NCBI GenBank assembly: GCA_016791425.1
Contig: JAEUMQ010000001.1
Coordinates: 499,138-563,137 of the forward strand
Length of the DNA stretch: 64,000 bases
Direction of reading: 5' to 3'
Source: Hyphomonadaceae bacterium
GTDB taxonomy: Bacteria; Pseudomonadota; Alphaproteobacteria; Caulobacterales; Aquidulcibacteraceae
In this document: piece after piece, positions 30,001 to 37,686 of the stretch
Layout: every line of letters starts with the position of its first letter
How positions within the stretch are numbered: the first letter of the stretch is position 1
Notes under the pieces: model-generated
Database searches by the model: none
Told to the model about the DNA's origin: nothing
The model's input: the letters and a program-made list of their open reading frames with translations, nothing else
Made by a program: the position numbers and the translations under genes

Positions 30001-30608
30001 CCGAAATCGTCGCCGGCCTGCATGCCGTCGACCGTGATGCGGTTCGAGCGCGGCGCCGAGCCCGCGATCATGACGCCGCCCTGGCCGCCGCCGCCGCGAT
30101 TGCCCCCGACGTCCTGCGTCACCAGCGGATCGCGCCGCGCGATGTCGCGCACGTCCCGTCCGACCGACACCACCGTCGCGATGTCCGCGGCGCTGAACGC
30201 GGTGCTGGACCCCGGCTGCTGCAGCCGCGCCGGCGCGCTGGCCGTCACCACGATTTCCTCGACGGTCGGCTCCAGATCCACGCTGAGCCGGTACGGCGTG
30301 CCCAGCCGGATGAACACGTTCTCGATCCGTTGGCCCTGGAAATCCGGCGCCGTCACCTCGACCGTGTACGGCCCCCCGACACGCAGGCCGCGCAGGTCGA
30401 ACACCCCGCCCCATTGCGTCGCTTCGCGCGACACGGTGCCGGTTGGGACGTGGGTCACCACCACGGAGGCGCCTGTGATCGCCTCGCCGGTATCGGAGCT
30501 GACCGTGCCCCGGATCGCCGACGTGGTTTCCTGTGCGATCGCCGGCGGGCTCATCGCGAGCGCCATCGCCGTGGCGGCGGCGCCGCCCATCCAATGCTTC
30601 AGTCTCAT
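27093..30608 (-). CDS. TonB-dependent receptor with carboxypeptidase-like N-terminal domain
   Basis: An outer-membrane active transporter of 1171 residues. It has a signal peptide (MRLKHWMGGAAATAMALAMS, cut near AIAQ). Residues about 28-110 form a carboxypeptidase-regulatory beta-sandwich (SAIRGTVSSDTGEAITGASV). A plug domain follows (VEEIVVTASAPARLQQPGSS, near residues 120-260), then a 22-strand barrel ending in the typical terminal Phe (IGLRYEF). The layout is common in receptors for peptides, oligosaccharides or large ligands. The substrate is unknown. Start 30608 has GGGGGA seven bases upstream; the frame open to 30839 lacks a signal sequence. Confidence 0.92.
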   Translation of the reverse strand: MRLKHWMGGAAATAMALAMSPPAIAQETTSAIRGTVSSDTGEAITGASVVVTHVPTGTVSREATQWGGVFDLRGLRVGGPYTVEVTAPDFQGQRIENVFIRLGTPYRLSVDLEPTVEEIVVTASAPARLQQPGSSTAFSAADIATVVSVGRDVRDIARRDPLVTQDVGGNRGGGGQGGVMIAGSAPRSNRITVDGMQAGDDFGLVTNGLSTLRGPVSLDAISQFSVQAVPFDVANGDFTGGALNMVLREGTNEIEGVVFVNYLNDGLVGERIRQNRSSFPVTQENYGGFLGLPLIKDKLFFAGSYEYYTSADVTLRGLANEGFANTLNGIAGPGTALTRAEFDSVISPGVAGRGYVGNYAVASSFPVGDYLATAPIVDEKSSLRLDWNITDNHRASASYRSAESSLIIRDFPADRGDLSSSWYAAADTEEVYTLQLNSDWTENLSTELRASFRDYGRRQQPASGQEFGAVQICLESALGDIVGSASACTPKTIIDFGPDSNRHANSLDTTNTQFSGTGEYVMGSHLLKAGYQYQGIEIFNLFVPQSDGIFYFDSIDAFNRGRMSRFQFSNTASGDPNDAAAAFSYAIHSLFLQDAWDISDALTVTYGVRYDWYEADDKPAFNPYFTARNGFSNQETYDGLSVIMPRVSFDFDQDWYSVSGGVGLVSGGAPDVFLSNSFSNTGVLTAGVDIQRQASGPCREILSGTTLTTAECAILLDVNKSDARLFFDLPTGTINGAPYSAQTLVTRFDPLNPANAGSPLANSQTVNALHPNFRIPSDWKANLTAEVDWLGFEWSAHLVGTRSNHSVVFTDTKARLLQVANPTAADLAAGVTAGQQRLPDGRLRYDGLNIADADRATRGMLARTNVNGNRDIVAMDATEESWSVTWALGVAREWESLGLGFGLSYARQDGEDYGGYAQFGTTASGFYGEQYADLDPNLATLGRSAGQIEESIKIDVSWEHEFIKDHPTRFSLFGENRTGRPLNFTMGPTGSGRSSVFGVNRGSTTGSDLLLYVPDMAACTGLNCGLVTFATQADLDAFTGIVNRFGLPTGGIVPKSFGNNPDIQQMDLQISQEIPSIFEGHKGRIQLDISNLLNLINSEWGVVEEYTNSRDSGRVTSAECANALGTTTLSSPLQCQRYRYSGVTSSPYNSAPQINANESRWVVQIGLRYEF

Positions 30609-30888
30609 GTGCAGTCCCCCAAGAACCCTCGCCCGCGCGACAGGCTCCGCTGAGAGCGAACCGTCGGCGCGGAATTCACTTGTGGGGATCGCGTATCGCG
30701 CGAATTTGGCTGTGTCGTTAAGCTTTAATAAAGAATTTGAGTCGCCCAGTGGCGGAATCCGCGGCGTATGCGGCGCGAAAGCCACGCTAGCGCCTGTATT
30801 TGCCAGCCGTTTTTGCTGTGACGTTTCGATGACGACCAAAACGTCGCGCTCATGGACGGGAGCGCCGGCGCCGCGCTAAGAGCCGGGC
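30609..30888. other. Divergent intergenic region between the TonB receptor and GT39 genes
   Basis: 280 bases with no gene I can support. The AT-rich stretch AAGCTTTAATAAAGAATTTG (30719-30738) stands out in this GC-rich sequence and is a plausible promoter zone, but I could not place clear -35 and -10 boxes. Confidence 0.4.
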
Positions 30889-32457
30889 ATGGTCATTTTG
30901 TCGGCGCCCAATGCATCGCCGCCCGGCGTGCGCGCGGGCGTCTGGACAGATGCGCGCACGTTCGCCCTTGTTCTCGCGGCGCTGCTCGTCGTTCGCATCG
31001 CCGCGCTCATGGTCTCGCCGCTCAACCTGCACTTCGACGAGGCCCAGTACTGGCTTTGGTCGCGCACCCTCGACTGGGGCTATTTCTCCAAGCCGCCGCT
31101 GATCGCCTGGGTGATCGCGGCGACGACAGCATTGTTTGGAAACGGAGAATGGGCCGTCCGCCTGGGCGCGGCGTTGGCGCACGCCGCCGGCGCCGCAGCG
31201 GTTTACGCGCTGGCCGCGCGCGCCTACGGATCGCGCGCCGCGCTCTGGGCCGGCCTCTTGTGGCTGACGCTGCCGGCGCTATGGCTCTCGTCCTTCGTGA
31301 TCTCCACCGACGCGCTCATGCTGCCCCTGTGGGCGGCCGCGCTCTATTGCTTCTGGCGCCTGAAGGAGGCGCCCAGTCCGGGTTGGGGCGCGCTTCTCGG
31401 GCTCTGCGTCGGCGCCGGCGCGCTCGCCAAGTACGCGATGCTCTATTTCATCCTGTGCGCCGCGCTCGCCGCGCTCTGGTCGCCGGCCGCGCGCCGCGCA
31501 CTGCTTTCCTGGCCGGGCGCGATCGCCGGCGCGGCGGCGCTGCTCGTGCTCGCGCCCAACCTCGCCTGGAACGCCGCCCACGACTTCGAGACGGTCGCCC
31601 ACACGGCCTCCAACGCCAATCTCGGGGGACGGCTCTTCCGCCCCGACGAGCTCCTCAAATTTCTTGGCGGACAGGCCGCCGTGATCGGCCCAGTCCTGTT
31701 CGTCGCGCTGATCTGGTTTCTGGCCAAGGCCGCGCGCGCCCCCGCCAGGCTCGATGAAACCGCCCGCACGCTGCTCGCCTTCACGCTGCCGCCGCTCGTC
31801 ATCATCATGGCCCAGGCGCTCGTCTCGCGCGCCAACGCCAATTGGGCCGCTGCGGCCTATCCCGCCGCCAGCGTGCTGCTCGCCGGTTGGCTCGCTGCAA
31901 CGACAAATGGCCGCCGCGCGCTCTGGGCCGCGCTCGCGACGCAGGCGGCCCTTGGCGCGATCGTCCTCGCCGCGCTCGCCCTGCCCACGTTCGCCGACGC
32001 CCTCGGCCAGGGCCGCGCCATCAAGCGCATGCGCGGCTGGGACGCGATGGCCGCCGAAACCGCCGCGCGCGCGAGCGAAGCGCCCTACACCGCCGTGCTC
32101 GCCGATCACCGCGCCGGATATTTCGAGCTGCGTTATTATTGGCGCGACCGCTCCGATCTTCCCCCGGTGCGCGCCTGGCGCCTGCACGCGGCGCCGGAGA
32201 ACCACGCCGAGGCGACCGATCCCATGCGTCCGGAGGATTCCGCGCGCGTGCTCGTCGTGCACATGGTGAAGGACTACGCGCCACTCGTCATCGATGACTT
32301 CGCGCGCGTCACGCCGCTCGGGCAAAGCCCGCTTCGCGTCGGCAGCGTCGAAGGCGCGCTCTTCTATTCGCGCGGCGAAGGTTACGCGGAGAAGCCGCGC
32401 GACGCCGCCTACGAAGCGCGCCTCGAGCGCATCCGCGACGAAGCCAACGCGCAGTGA
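30889..32457 (+). CDS. Glycosyltransferase family 39 (ArnT/PMT-like) membrane protein
   Basis: 522 residues and about eleven membrane segments. The first periplasmic loop holds FDEAQYWLWSRTLDWGYFSKPPL, the GT39/GT83 signature with the catalytic Asp-Glu pair. Such enzymes transfer a sugar from an undecaprenyl-phosphate donor to lipid A or proteins in the periplasm. The C-terminal roughly 130 residues are soluble, with YYWRDRSDLPPVRAW. It is divergent from the TonB receptor, and its stop is 3 bases from the end of the convergent DUF262 gene. Whether it adds aminoarabinose or another sugar cannot be told. Confidence 0.9.
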   Translation: MVILSAPNASPPGVRAGVWTDARTFALVLAALLVVRIAALMVSPLNLHFDEAQYWLWSRTLDWGYFSKPPLIAWVIAATTALFGNGEWAVRLGAALAHAAGAAAVYALAARAYGSRAALWAGLLWLTLPALWLSSFVISTDALMLPLWAAALYCFWRLKEAPSPGWGALLGLCVGAGALAKYAMLYFILCAALAALWSPAARRALLSWPGAIAGAAALLVLAPNLAWNAAHDFETVAHTASNANLGGRLFRPDELLKFLGGQAAVIGPVLFVALIWFLAKAARAPARLDETARTLLAFTLPPLVIIMAQALVSRANANWAAAAYPAASVLLAGWLAATTNGRRALWAALATQAALGAIVLAALALPTFADALGQGRAIKRMRGWDAMAAETAARASEAPYTAVLADHRAGYFELRYYWRDRSDLPPVRAWRLHAAPENHAEATDPMRPEDSARVLVVHMVKDYAPLVIDDFARVTPLGQSPLRVGSVEGALFYSRGEGYAEKPRDAAYEARLERIRDEANAQ

Positions 32458-32460
32458 GCC

Positions 32461-34191
32461 TCAGATCCCCCAGTCGTCGAACAGCGCCTTCTGGAATTGC
32501 TGGGTGCGCAGATTGATCTCGCGCGGCGTCCACTCGCTCGTCCCTTCCAGCAGCCGCGTGATGGCGTGGATCGGATACTGCTTGTCGAGATAGACCGCCT
32601 TCTTCTCCGCGAACGCCTTGGCGCCGGCCGCGACGTTCTGCTCGTGCTGCACCAGCGTCCAATTGCCGAGCACATGCGGGTAGAATTGCAGTTCGCTCGC
32701 CGTGAAGGCGCCGCTCCACGCAGCCCCGCCCTTCGCCGGCAGGATGTGCTCCACCGTGAGGCCCTGCAGACGCTTCAGCACCTCGCCGCCGGGCAGGCAG
32801 GCATTGATCCGGATGAGCAGGAGGCAGCGCTTCTCGGAGTCCCGCTTGTGCTCGCGCTTGAACGTCGCGCCCAGCCGCTCAACGAAGCGGTCGCGCTCGC
32901 TCATGCCTTTGACGTTGTCGTTCAGGGCGAGCGGGCCGTCCTTCGAATTGAAGAGCTTGGCCTCATCGCCCCCTGCCGCGAGCGCGCGCGTCCAGCGAAG
33001 CTCGCGCGCCTCCGGCCGCACCGAGCCCAGCAGCGCGCCGAATGCGATGAGATCGACGCCGCGGACGAACCGCTTGAGCTTCGCCGCCTCGTGCCCGTGA
33101 TTGGCGAGGAACGACACCACGAGCGGCCGCCAGGTCTGGTCCTTCAGCAGCTTGAGGCAGGCGATGCGCCGGTTGATCTCCTCCGCATGCGGCCCGGTGA
33201 TCTCCTCTCGCAGCACCGCGATGAGCGCCGCGCCATGCGCCGGCAGCCATTCGGTGAGGAAACTTTGCACGCTCGAATGCGCGAAGAGATGCTGCGCGAA
33301 CGCCATCAGGTCGCCCGGCGCGCGGATCGGGGTTCCGCTGAACATCAGCGGCGCCATGAGCAGCAGCTCGCCGAACGCCTCCCGGCCGAGCTTGTCCTCC
33401 AGCGCCTCCCACTTGCGCGCCGCCTCTTCCTTGGCCTCGTCGCTCATGCCTTCGGCGTTTTCCAGCAGCGCGAACTTCAGGAGGTCCGCGTAGGAAAGCT
33501 CCAGGCCGCTATCGTTCACAGTCTTGAAGATCAGCGCCGCGCCGCCGGGCTCGTCGCAATAGGTGACGTTGAAAAGCGCCGCCCGGCAGATGAACTTCGC
33601 GAAGCGCTCCAGCTCATCGACGGTCATATCCTCGAGCGCCGTGGTGATCGTCTCCGCCGCCGCGCACATCCGCACCTGCGACTCCAGCGCCTCGGCGTTC
33701 TCCAGCCCCGCCAGGCGGGAGAAATTGCCCGGCGTCTGCACGAACTCCTGGAAGAAGCCCTCGTCCTTCGGCCGCAGCTTGATGCGCCCCAGGTCCGTGA
33801 TGAGCGCCTGCAGGAACGCGCCCCGCTCCTGCAGCCGGTCGCGCACATAGGCGAGGATCATAGTGATCGTGGCCAACCGCTGCTGGCCGTCCGCGATCCG
33901 GTACTCGCTGACCCGCGCCGAGGCGATCACCACGAGATGTCCGATATAGTAGAAATTCCCGTTGCGGATCCAATTGTTGAGCAGGTCCTGGATGAGCTTC
34001 TCGACGTGCTCCTCCGACCAGGAATAAGGCCGCTGGAACGGCGGCACCGAAAACACGACGCCCTGGGTGAGGAACGTGGCCATGTTGCAGATCATCGAGC
34101 GCAGGCCCGTGGGCATCGCCCCGATCATCCGCAGGATCTCTTCGCGCGTGAATTTGCGCGGCCCCTCGCCGTCGCCGGACGACCCCACCAT
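32461..34191 (-). CDS. DUF262/DUF1524 protein (GmrSD-like, putative type IV restriction or defence nuclease)
   Basis: 576 residues. The N-terminal DUF262 domain shows PPFQRPYSWSEEHVEKL (50-66), YYIGHLVV (81-88) and IADGQQRLATIT (99-110), a ParB/Srx-like NTP-binding motif. The C-terminal DUF1524 HNH-type nuclease domain has VEHILPAKGG (480-489, His482), LGNWTLVQHEQN (508-519) and a final Lys/Tyr tail (KKAVYLDK). GmrSD enzymes of this layout cleave DNA with glucosylated hydroxymethylcytosine; others are BrxU-like. There are no other defence genes beside it. The codon usage resembles its neighbours. Confidence 0.88.
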   Translation of the reverse strand: MVGSSGDGEGPRKFTREEILRMIGAMPTGLRSMICNMATFLTQGVVFSVPPFQRPYSWSEEHVEKLIQDLLNNWIRNGNFYYIGHLVVIASARVSEYRIADGQQRLATITMILAYVRDRLQERGAFLQALITDLGRIKLRPKDEGFFQEFVQTPGNFSRLAGLENAEALESQVRMCAAAETITTALEDMTVDELERFAKFICRAALFNVTYCDEPGGAALIFKTVNDSGLELSYADLLKFALLENAEGMSDEAKEEAARKWEALEDKLGREAFGELLLMAPLMFSGTPIRAPGDLMAFAQHLFAHSSVQSFLTEWLPAHGAALIAVLREEITGPHAEEINRRIACLKLLKDQTWRPLVVSFLANHGHEAAKLKRFVRGVDLIAFGALLGSVRPEARELRWTRALAAGGDEAKLFNSKDGPLALNDNVKGMSERDRFVERLGATFKREHKRDSEKRCLLLIRINACLPGGEVLKRLQGLTVEHILPAKGGAAWSGAFTASELQFYPHVLGNWTLVQHEQNVAAGAKAFAEKKAVYLDKQYPIHAITRLLEGTSEWTPREINLRTQQFQKALFDDWGI

Positions 34192-34346
34192 CCGTTTGTC
34201 TCCCTGGCGCTGCGCGGCGCGTTTTACGCTCGTCTCGCGGCGGGCGCGCGTCGTATCGCGTGGCCGACGGGATGTCTAATATCTGTCGCGAAGCGCGCAA
34301 GCGCTGTTCCCGCATGGCTGCACGCCAACCGGAACAGAGCGGAAAG

Positions 34347-35153
34347 CTACGCGGACGAGAGCGTGAACGCGGTTCCCTCAGGCGCCTGCGCGAAGTGCGA
34401 AAAGCCGCGCCGTTCAAACGCGTTGCGTTGAAGCGCCGCAGTCAGCGGTCCGGTGAAGACCGCGCGCGCCGCCTGCACGCTCCCCGCGCCGCACCCGCTC
34501 ACCTCCGCGACGCGTCTCGCGATCGCCGCGCCGGAATCCAGCCATGCGACTTTGCGCGGCGCCGCGGTGCGAAGCTCTTCAGCAAGCAGCGGAAAATGTG
34601 TGCAGGCGAGCGCGACGACATCGATCTCCTCGCCCCTCGGCGCCAGGAAGAGCCCCGCGATCGCCTCGGCGACCGCGCCGGCGTCAGGCGCGCCGCCCGC
34701 AAGCTTCGCCTCCGCCGCCGCGACCAGCGCCGTCGATCCGAACCGCACGACATGCGCGTCCGCCGCGAACCGCGCGATGAGGTCGTCGGTGTACGCCCGC
34801 CGCACCGTCGCCGGCGTGGCCAGGAGCCCGATGACGCCCGAACCAGTCATCGCCGCCGCCGGCTTGATCGGCGGCACGACGCCCACGACCGGCTGTGGAA
34901 CCGCCGCGCGCACCGCATCGAGTGCGATCGTGCTCGCCGTGTTGCACGCCACGACGATGACATCCGGCGAAAGCTGCGCGGCGAGCGCCGCGATCAGCGC
35001 CGGGCAGCGCGTCCGCAGCTCCGCGTCCGACTTCGCGCCGTAGGGTAGCCACGCATTGTCCGCCGCATAATCGATCGTCAGCGCCAGCCCCGCCATCGCG
35101 TCGGCCACCGACAATCCCCCGACGCCTGAATCGAACACCAGCGCGCGCTTCAT
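34347..35153 (-). CDS. murI: Glutamate racemase
   Basis: 268 residues. It interconverts L- and D-glutamate to supply peptidoglycan synthesis. The catalytic Cys pair lies in VACNTASTIAL and ALACTHFPLL, and the opening VFDSGVGGLSVADAM holds the substrate-binding Asp-Ser. The start (35153) is chosen at MKRALVFDSG, whose first base is the last base of the upstream dipeptidase stop (TGATG). The coupling of a D-amino-acid racemase to a D-Ala-D-Ala dipeptidase groups two cell-wall amino-acid enzymes. Confidence 0.94.
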   Translation of the reverse strand: MKRALVFDSGVGGLSVADAMAGLALTIDYAADNAWLPYGAKSDAELRTRCPALIAALAAQLSPDVIVVACNTASTIALDAVRAAVPQPVVGVVPPIKPAAAMTGSGVIGLLATPATVRRAYTDDLIARFAADAHVVRFGSTALVAAAEAKLAGGAPDAGAVAEAIAGLFLAPRGEEIDVVALACTHFPLLAEELRTAAPRKVAWLDSGAAIARRVAEVSGCGAGSVQAARAVFTGPLTAALQRNAFERRGFSHFAQAPEGTAFTLSSA

Positions 35154-35932
35154 CACTCGTCCGCGCCGGTCGCCGCCAGTCCGTAGAGCGCCTTCTCCGC
35201 GCCGGTCTGCGCCGCCCACGCCTGGTCGCCATACGAGAAGTGCCACCACTCGTTTGGATGGTTGACGAACCCCGCTTCGGTCATCGTCCAGTAGAGGATG
35301 CGCCGGTTGGCGCGCGCTTCTTCGGCCGAGAACGAGGAATCATCGCCTGCCTCGAAATGCGCCGCGTGCGAGATCGCCGACGCGTCGTCGAACAACGACC
35401 CCATGAACAGAACGCCCGCTCCGTCCGACCACGCGAGCGTGATATCCACAGCCCCGCCCGTGGCGTGCGGCGCCGGCCGCTCCGGGCTCGCGCTCGGCGC
35501 CGCCCAATATTTCCCGACTTCCTCCTTCAGCGCCGCCCCGGAAAGTTCCGGGCGTCGCCGCTGCAGCTCCTGCGGGACCCACACATCATGGAAGAAGGCC
35601 TGCACGGCGCGCGGCCGCCACGCATCATAGACGAAGAGCTTCAGGCCTTCCGGCGCGAGCCGCGCATTCACCGCCCTCAGCCGCTCCGCCGCCCCCCTTC
35701 GCAACAGCAGCTCGCCGCGCGCGCCGGGCGCTGCGATCCAGTACGGCGGGTTCCTGTCGTGGGCGTAGTAATTGCGCCCATCGATGCCGAAATCCTTCGC
35801 CGAAACAAGCGGCTCGTGGAAGGCCGCCCCCTCCGTGTCGATCGCGATTGTGGATATCCGTGTGCGGCGCGCGCGGACTCGCTCCATATCCGGCAGCGGC
35901 CTGCTTCTGAGGTCGGAGAAAGGTCTCGACAT
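35153..35932 (-). CDS. D-alanyl-D-alanine dipeptidase (VanX/DdpX family)
   Basis: A 259-residue Zn2+ dipeptidase that splits D-Ala-D-Ala. Zinc ligands are visible in HATGGAVDITLAW (usual SxHxxGxAxD) and the C-terminal NEWWHFSYGDQAWA (ExxWH). KLFVYDAWRPRAVQAFF holds the family Arg. No signal peptide is evident, so it is probably cytoplasmic, like DdpX-type enzymes that recycle D-Ala. VanX in resistance operons is shorter. No vanH or vanA partner is in this window, so a resistance role is not implied. It is coupled to murI. Confidence 0.9.
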   Translation of the reverse strand: MSRPFSDLRSRPLPDMERVRARRTRISTIAIDTEGAAFHEPLVSAKDFGIDGRNYYAHDRNPPYWIAAPGARGELLLRRGAAERLRAVNARLAPEGLKLFVYDAWRPRAVQAFFHDVWVPQELQRRRPELSGAALKEEVGKYWAAPSASPERPAPHATGGAVDITLAWSDGAGVLFMGSLFDDASAISHAAHFEAGDDSSFSAEEARANRRILYWTMTEAGFVNHPNEWWHFSYGDQAWAAQTGAEKALYGLAATGADE

Positions 35933-36116
35933 TTCCTGTTAGCAAATTGGGGTTCTGATATCGGGGCAGATGCTCCGAATCGCGGCCTTGCGCTAGCAAG
36001 ACTCGGATGGGGCATGAGTTTTTGACCCGCAGAGGCCCTGCGGACGGCGCGAACCAAACGTGGCGCGCCAGTGCGGCGGCCGAAACGAGTGCTGAAACGA
36101 GGACGGGGATCCAGCG
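35933..36116. other. Gap between the dipeptidase and MBL-fold genes
   Basis: 184 bases of divergent promoter space. I see no ORF, hairpin with T-run or recognisable operator. Confidence 0.3.
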
Positions 36117-37100
36117 ATGAACATCAATCCGATCGGTACGTCGTCGATTGTCTTCGTCACGCTAACGGGACTTATTTGGGGCGGCTGGATCGTGGGGTCG
36201 CAAACCCCGCAAGGCCAGGAAGCTTTGGCGAAGGCGTACGAGGCCTACGCGCAGCAGCGCTCCGAAACCCATGACGATCTGTTCGAGCCGTCGGCGCTCC
36301 GCGCGCTGGTTTGCGGCACCGGCGGGGCGTCCGCCGATGGCCGCGAAGCGCGCCCCTGCCTGGCGGTCGCCGCCGCCGGCAAGCTCTTCGTCGTCGATAC
36401 CGGCTCCGGCGCCGCTGCTGCGCTCTCGCAACGCAATGTGCCGCTTGGCCGCCTGCAAGCCGTTCTGCTCACGGGCAACGCGGTCACCCAATCCGCCGAT
36501 CTCGACGAGCTGCACGCCGCCGCCCAGCCGACGCGCGCCGCGAACCTGCTGCCGGTTTATGGCCCGCCCGACACCGTCCGCTTGGTCGATGGCCTCAACG
36601 CCGCCGCCGGCATGAACGGCGTCGATTCCGGCCTGCAGGCCTGGGGCCCGTCGCCCGAGCCGGGCCGTTCGGTCATCGTCTACGAAGCCGACGGCCTCAT
36701 CATTTCGGCCTTCACCACCGAAGAGGACGTCGCCACCGGCCGTGTCGGCTACCGCTTCGATTATCGCGGCCGCTCGCTCGTGGTCGCCGGCGACGGCCGC
36801 GCCGAATGGGCCTCCGCGGCCGCCAACGCAGACGTCGTGCTGCATTCCGCGCAAACGACCTCGCTCGCACACTTGCATCAGGCGCCGCTCGGCGCGCCGA
36901 CGGTCGCCGAAGTCGCCGCCGCCGCGCGCCGGCATAATTCGGCGCTCGTCCTCACCGGCGCCGGCGATGACCAGCTCGCGGCGTCGCTGCAGGTCCGCGA
37001 AGCGCGCGCCGCCGGCCTCGACGACGTGTTCGCCGGCCGCATCGGCATGCTCCTGGAGCTGCCGCTCGCGAACTCCGAGGTGAACGTCCGCCCGCTCTAG
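36117..37100 (+). CDS. Metallo-beta-lactamase-fold protein lacking the metal-binding motif
   Basis: 327 residues with an N-terminal hydrophobic anchor (about 10-27). The body follows RNase Z/arylsulfatase-type MBL proteins: VCGTGGASADGREARPCLAV (65-84), KLFVVDTGSG (89-98) and GYRFDYRGRSLVVAGDG (211-227). Where the family has HxHxDH, residues 120-125 here are GNAVTQ, after the normal LLT. The His expected before GYRF is also lost (TEEDVATGRVG). So the fold is present but zinc binding is not expected. It may be a structural or binding protein. It begins a run of plus-strand accessory genes. Confidence 0.85.
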   Translation: MNINPIGTSSIVFVTLTGLIWGGWIVGSQTPQGQEALAKAYEAYAQQRSETHDDLFEPSALRALVCGTGGASADGREARPCLAVAAAGKLFVVDTGSGAAAALSQRNVPLGRLQAVLLTGNAVTQSADLDELHAAAQPTRAANLLPVYGPPDTVRLVDGLNAAAGMNGVDSGLQAWGPSPEPGRSVIVYEADGLIISAFTTEEDVATGRVGYRFDYRGRSLVVAGDGRAEWASAAANADVVLHSAQTTSLAHLHQAPLGAPTVAEVAAAARRHNSALVLTGAGDDQLAASLQVREARAAGLDDVFAGRIGMLLELPLANSEVNVRPL

Positions 37101-37126
37101 GCCGCGTGATCGGAAAAGTGGGCGCC

Positions 37127-37152
37127 GGTTTGCCGTGAATCGCGCGGCAAAC
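37127..37152. repeat. Short inverted repeat after the MBL-fold gene
   Basis: TTTGCCG and CGGCAAA face each other around nine bases. The preceding GATCGGAAAAGTGGGCGCCGG resembles interspersed alphaproteobacterial repeat sequence. No function can be assigned. Confidence 0.35.
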
Positions 37153-37206
37153 TAGGAAGCTCGGACCGCCGGCTTCCAGCCCCGAAGTCGAAGAGTTCAA
37201 TGGCAG

Positions 37207-37232
37207 CGGCGCGCCCTTCCGGCGCGCCGTTT
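37207..37232 (+). terminator. Intrinsic terminator
   Basis: CGGCGCGCC (37207-37215) and GGCGCGCCG (37221-37229) form a perfect 9-bp stem with a five-base loop and are followed by TTT. The U-run is short, so efficiency may be modest. It probably ends transcription of the MBL-fold gene. Confidence 0.6.
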
Positions 37233-37277
37233 GCCTTTCGGCCGACCGCCATGGCAGCCTCAACCGGGGCGCGAACC

Positions 37278-37493
37278 ATGATCGATGCAGACCGCAAGCA
37301 CGCCGACCTCGCCGCCGGCTTCCTGAGCCAGCTGGGCGTGGCGTTTGTAGCAGGTGCTTTTCTCCAGCTCGTCCTGACCGACCTGGATAAGCCCGCTTCC
37401 GCAGCCTTGTTGTTCATGACGGGCCTATTGCTTCACGGCGTGTCCCACATAACTATTGAAACAGTTCATGGAGCGACCCGTGACCGACGGTGA
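37278..37493 (+). CDS. Small two-span membrane protein, 71 residues
   Basis: MIDADRKHADLAAGFLSQLG starts the likely protein; the frame is open further upstream but runs through the terminator at 37207. Two membrane segments follow: VAFVAGAFLQLVLTD and ASAALLFMTGLLLHGVS. The tail is HITIETVHGATRDRR. No family recognised. The gene overlaps the next small ORF. Confidence 0.55.
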   Translation: MIDADRKHADLAAGFLSQLGVAFVAGAFLQLVLTDLDKPASAALLFMTGLLLHGVSHITIETVHGATRDRR

Positions 37494-37632
37494 AGTAGGC
37501 ATCGCCGTACTGTGCGCGACCGTCCTGGCATTCGCCGCTGCGGAGGCTTGGTGGGTGACCCGCCCCTTCGTCCGCGCCCGGCGTGAGGCCCGCAAGGCGC
37601 GCGAAGAAGCCGCCGGCCACGCCGCGGAATAG
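37480..37632 (+). CDS. Very small single-span membrane protein, 50 residues
   Basis: The reading frame from GTG 37480 gives MTDGEVGIAVLCATVLAFAA, then a basic tail (TRPFVRARREARKAREEAAG). GGAG lies six bases before the GTG; an ATG at 37468 in the same frame would give 54 residues. One membrane segment and a positive cytoplasmic tail follow the positive-inside rule. It overlaps the upstream small gene by 14 bases and precedes the VWA gene by 54 bases. Its size makes it uncertain, but the coupled layout supports it. Confidence 0.5.
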   Translation: MTDGEVGIAVLCATVLAFAAAEAWWVTRPFVRARREARKAREEAAGHAAE

Positions 37633-37686
37633 CCTTCCCCGACGGCGCCGCTTGCCGCCGCCCCGCCGCCAGCCCACACTTCCTCC

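Noticed and set aside
35153-35932. A vancomycin-resistance cluster around the VanX-like gene
   Set aside because: No vanH, vanA or vanS-like gene is nearby; the neighbours are murI and an unrelated MBL-fold gene.
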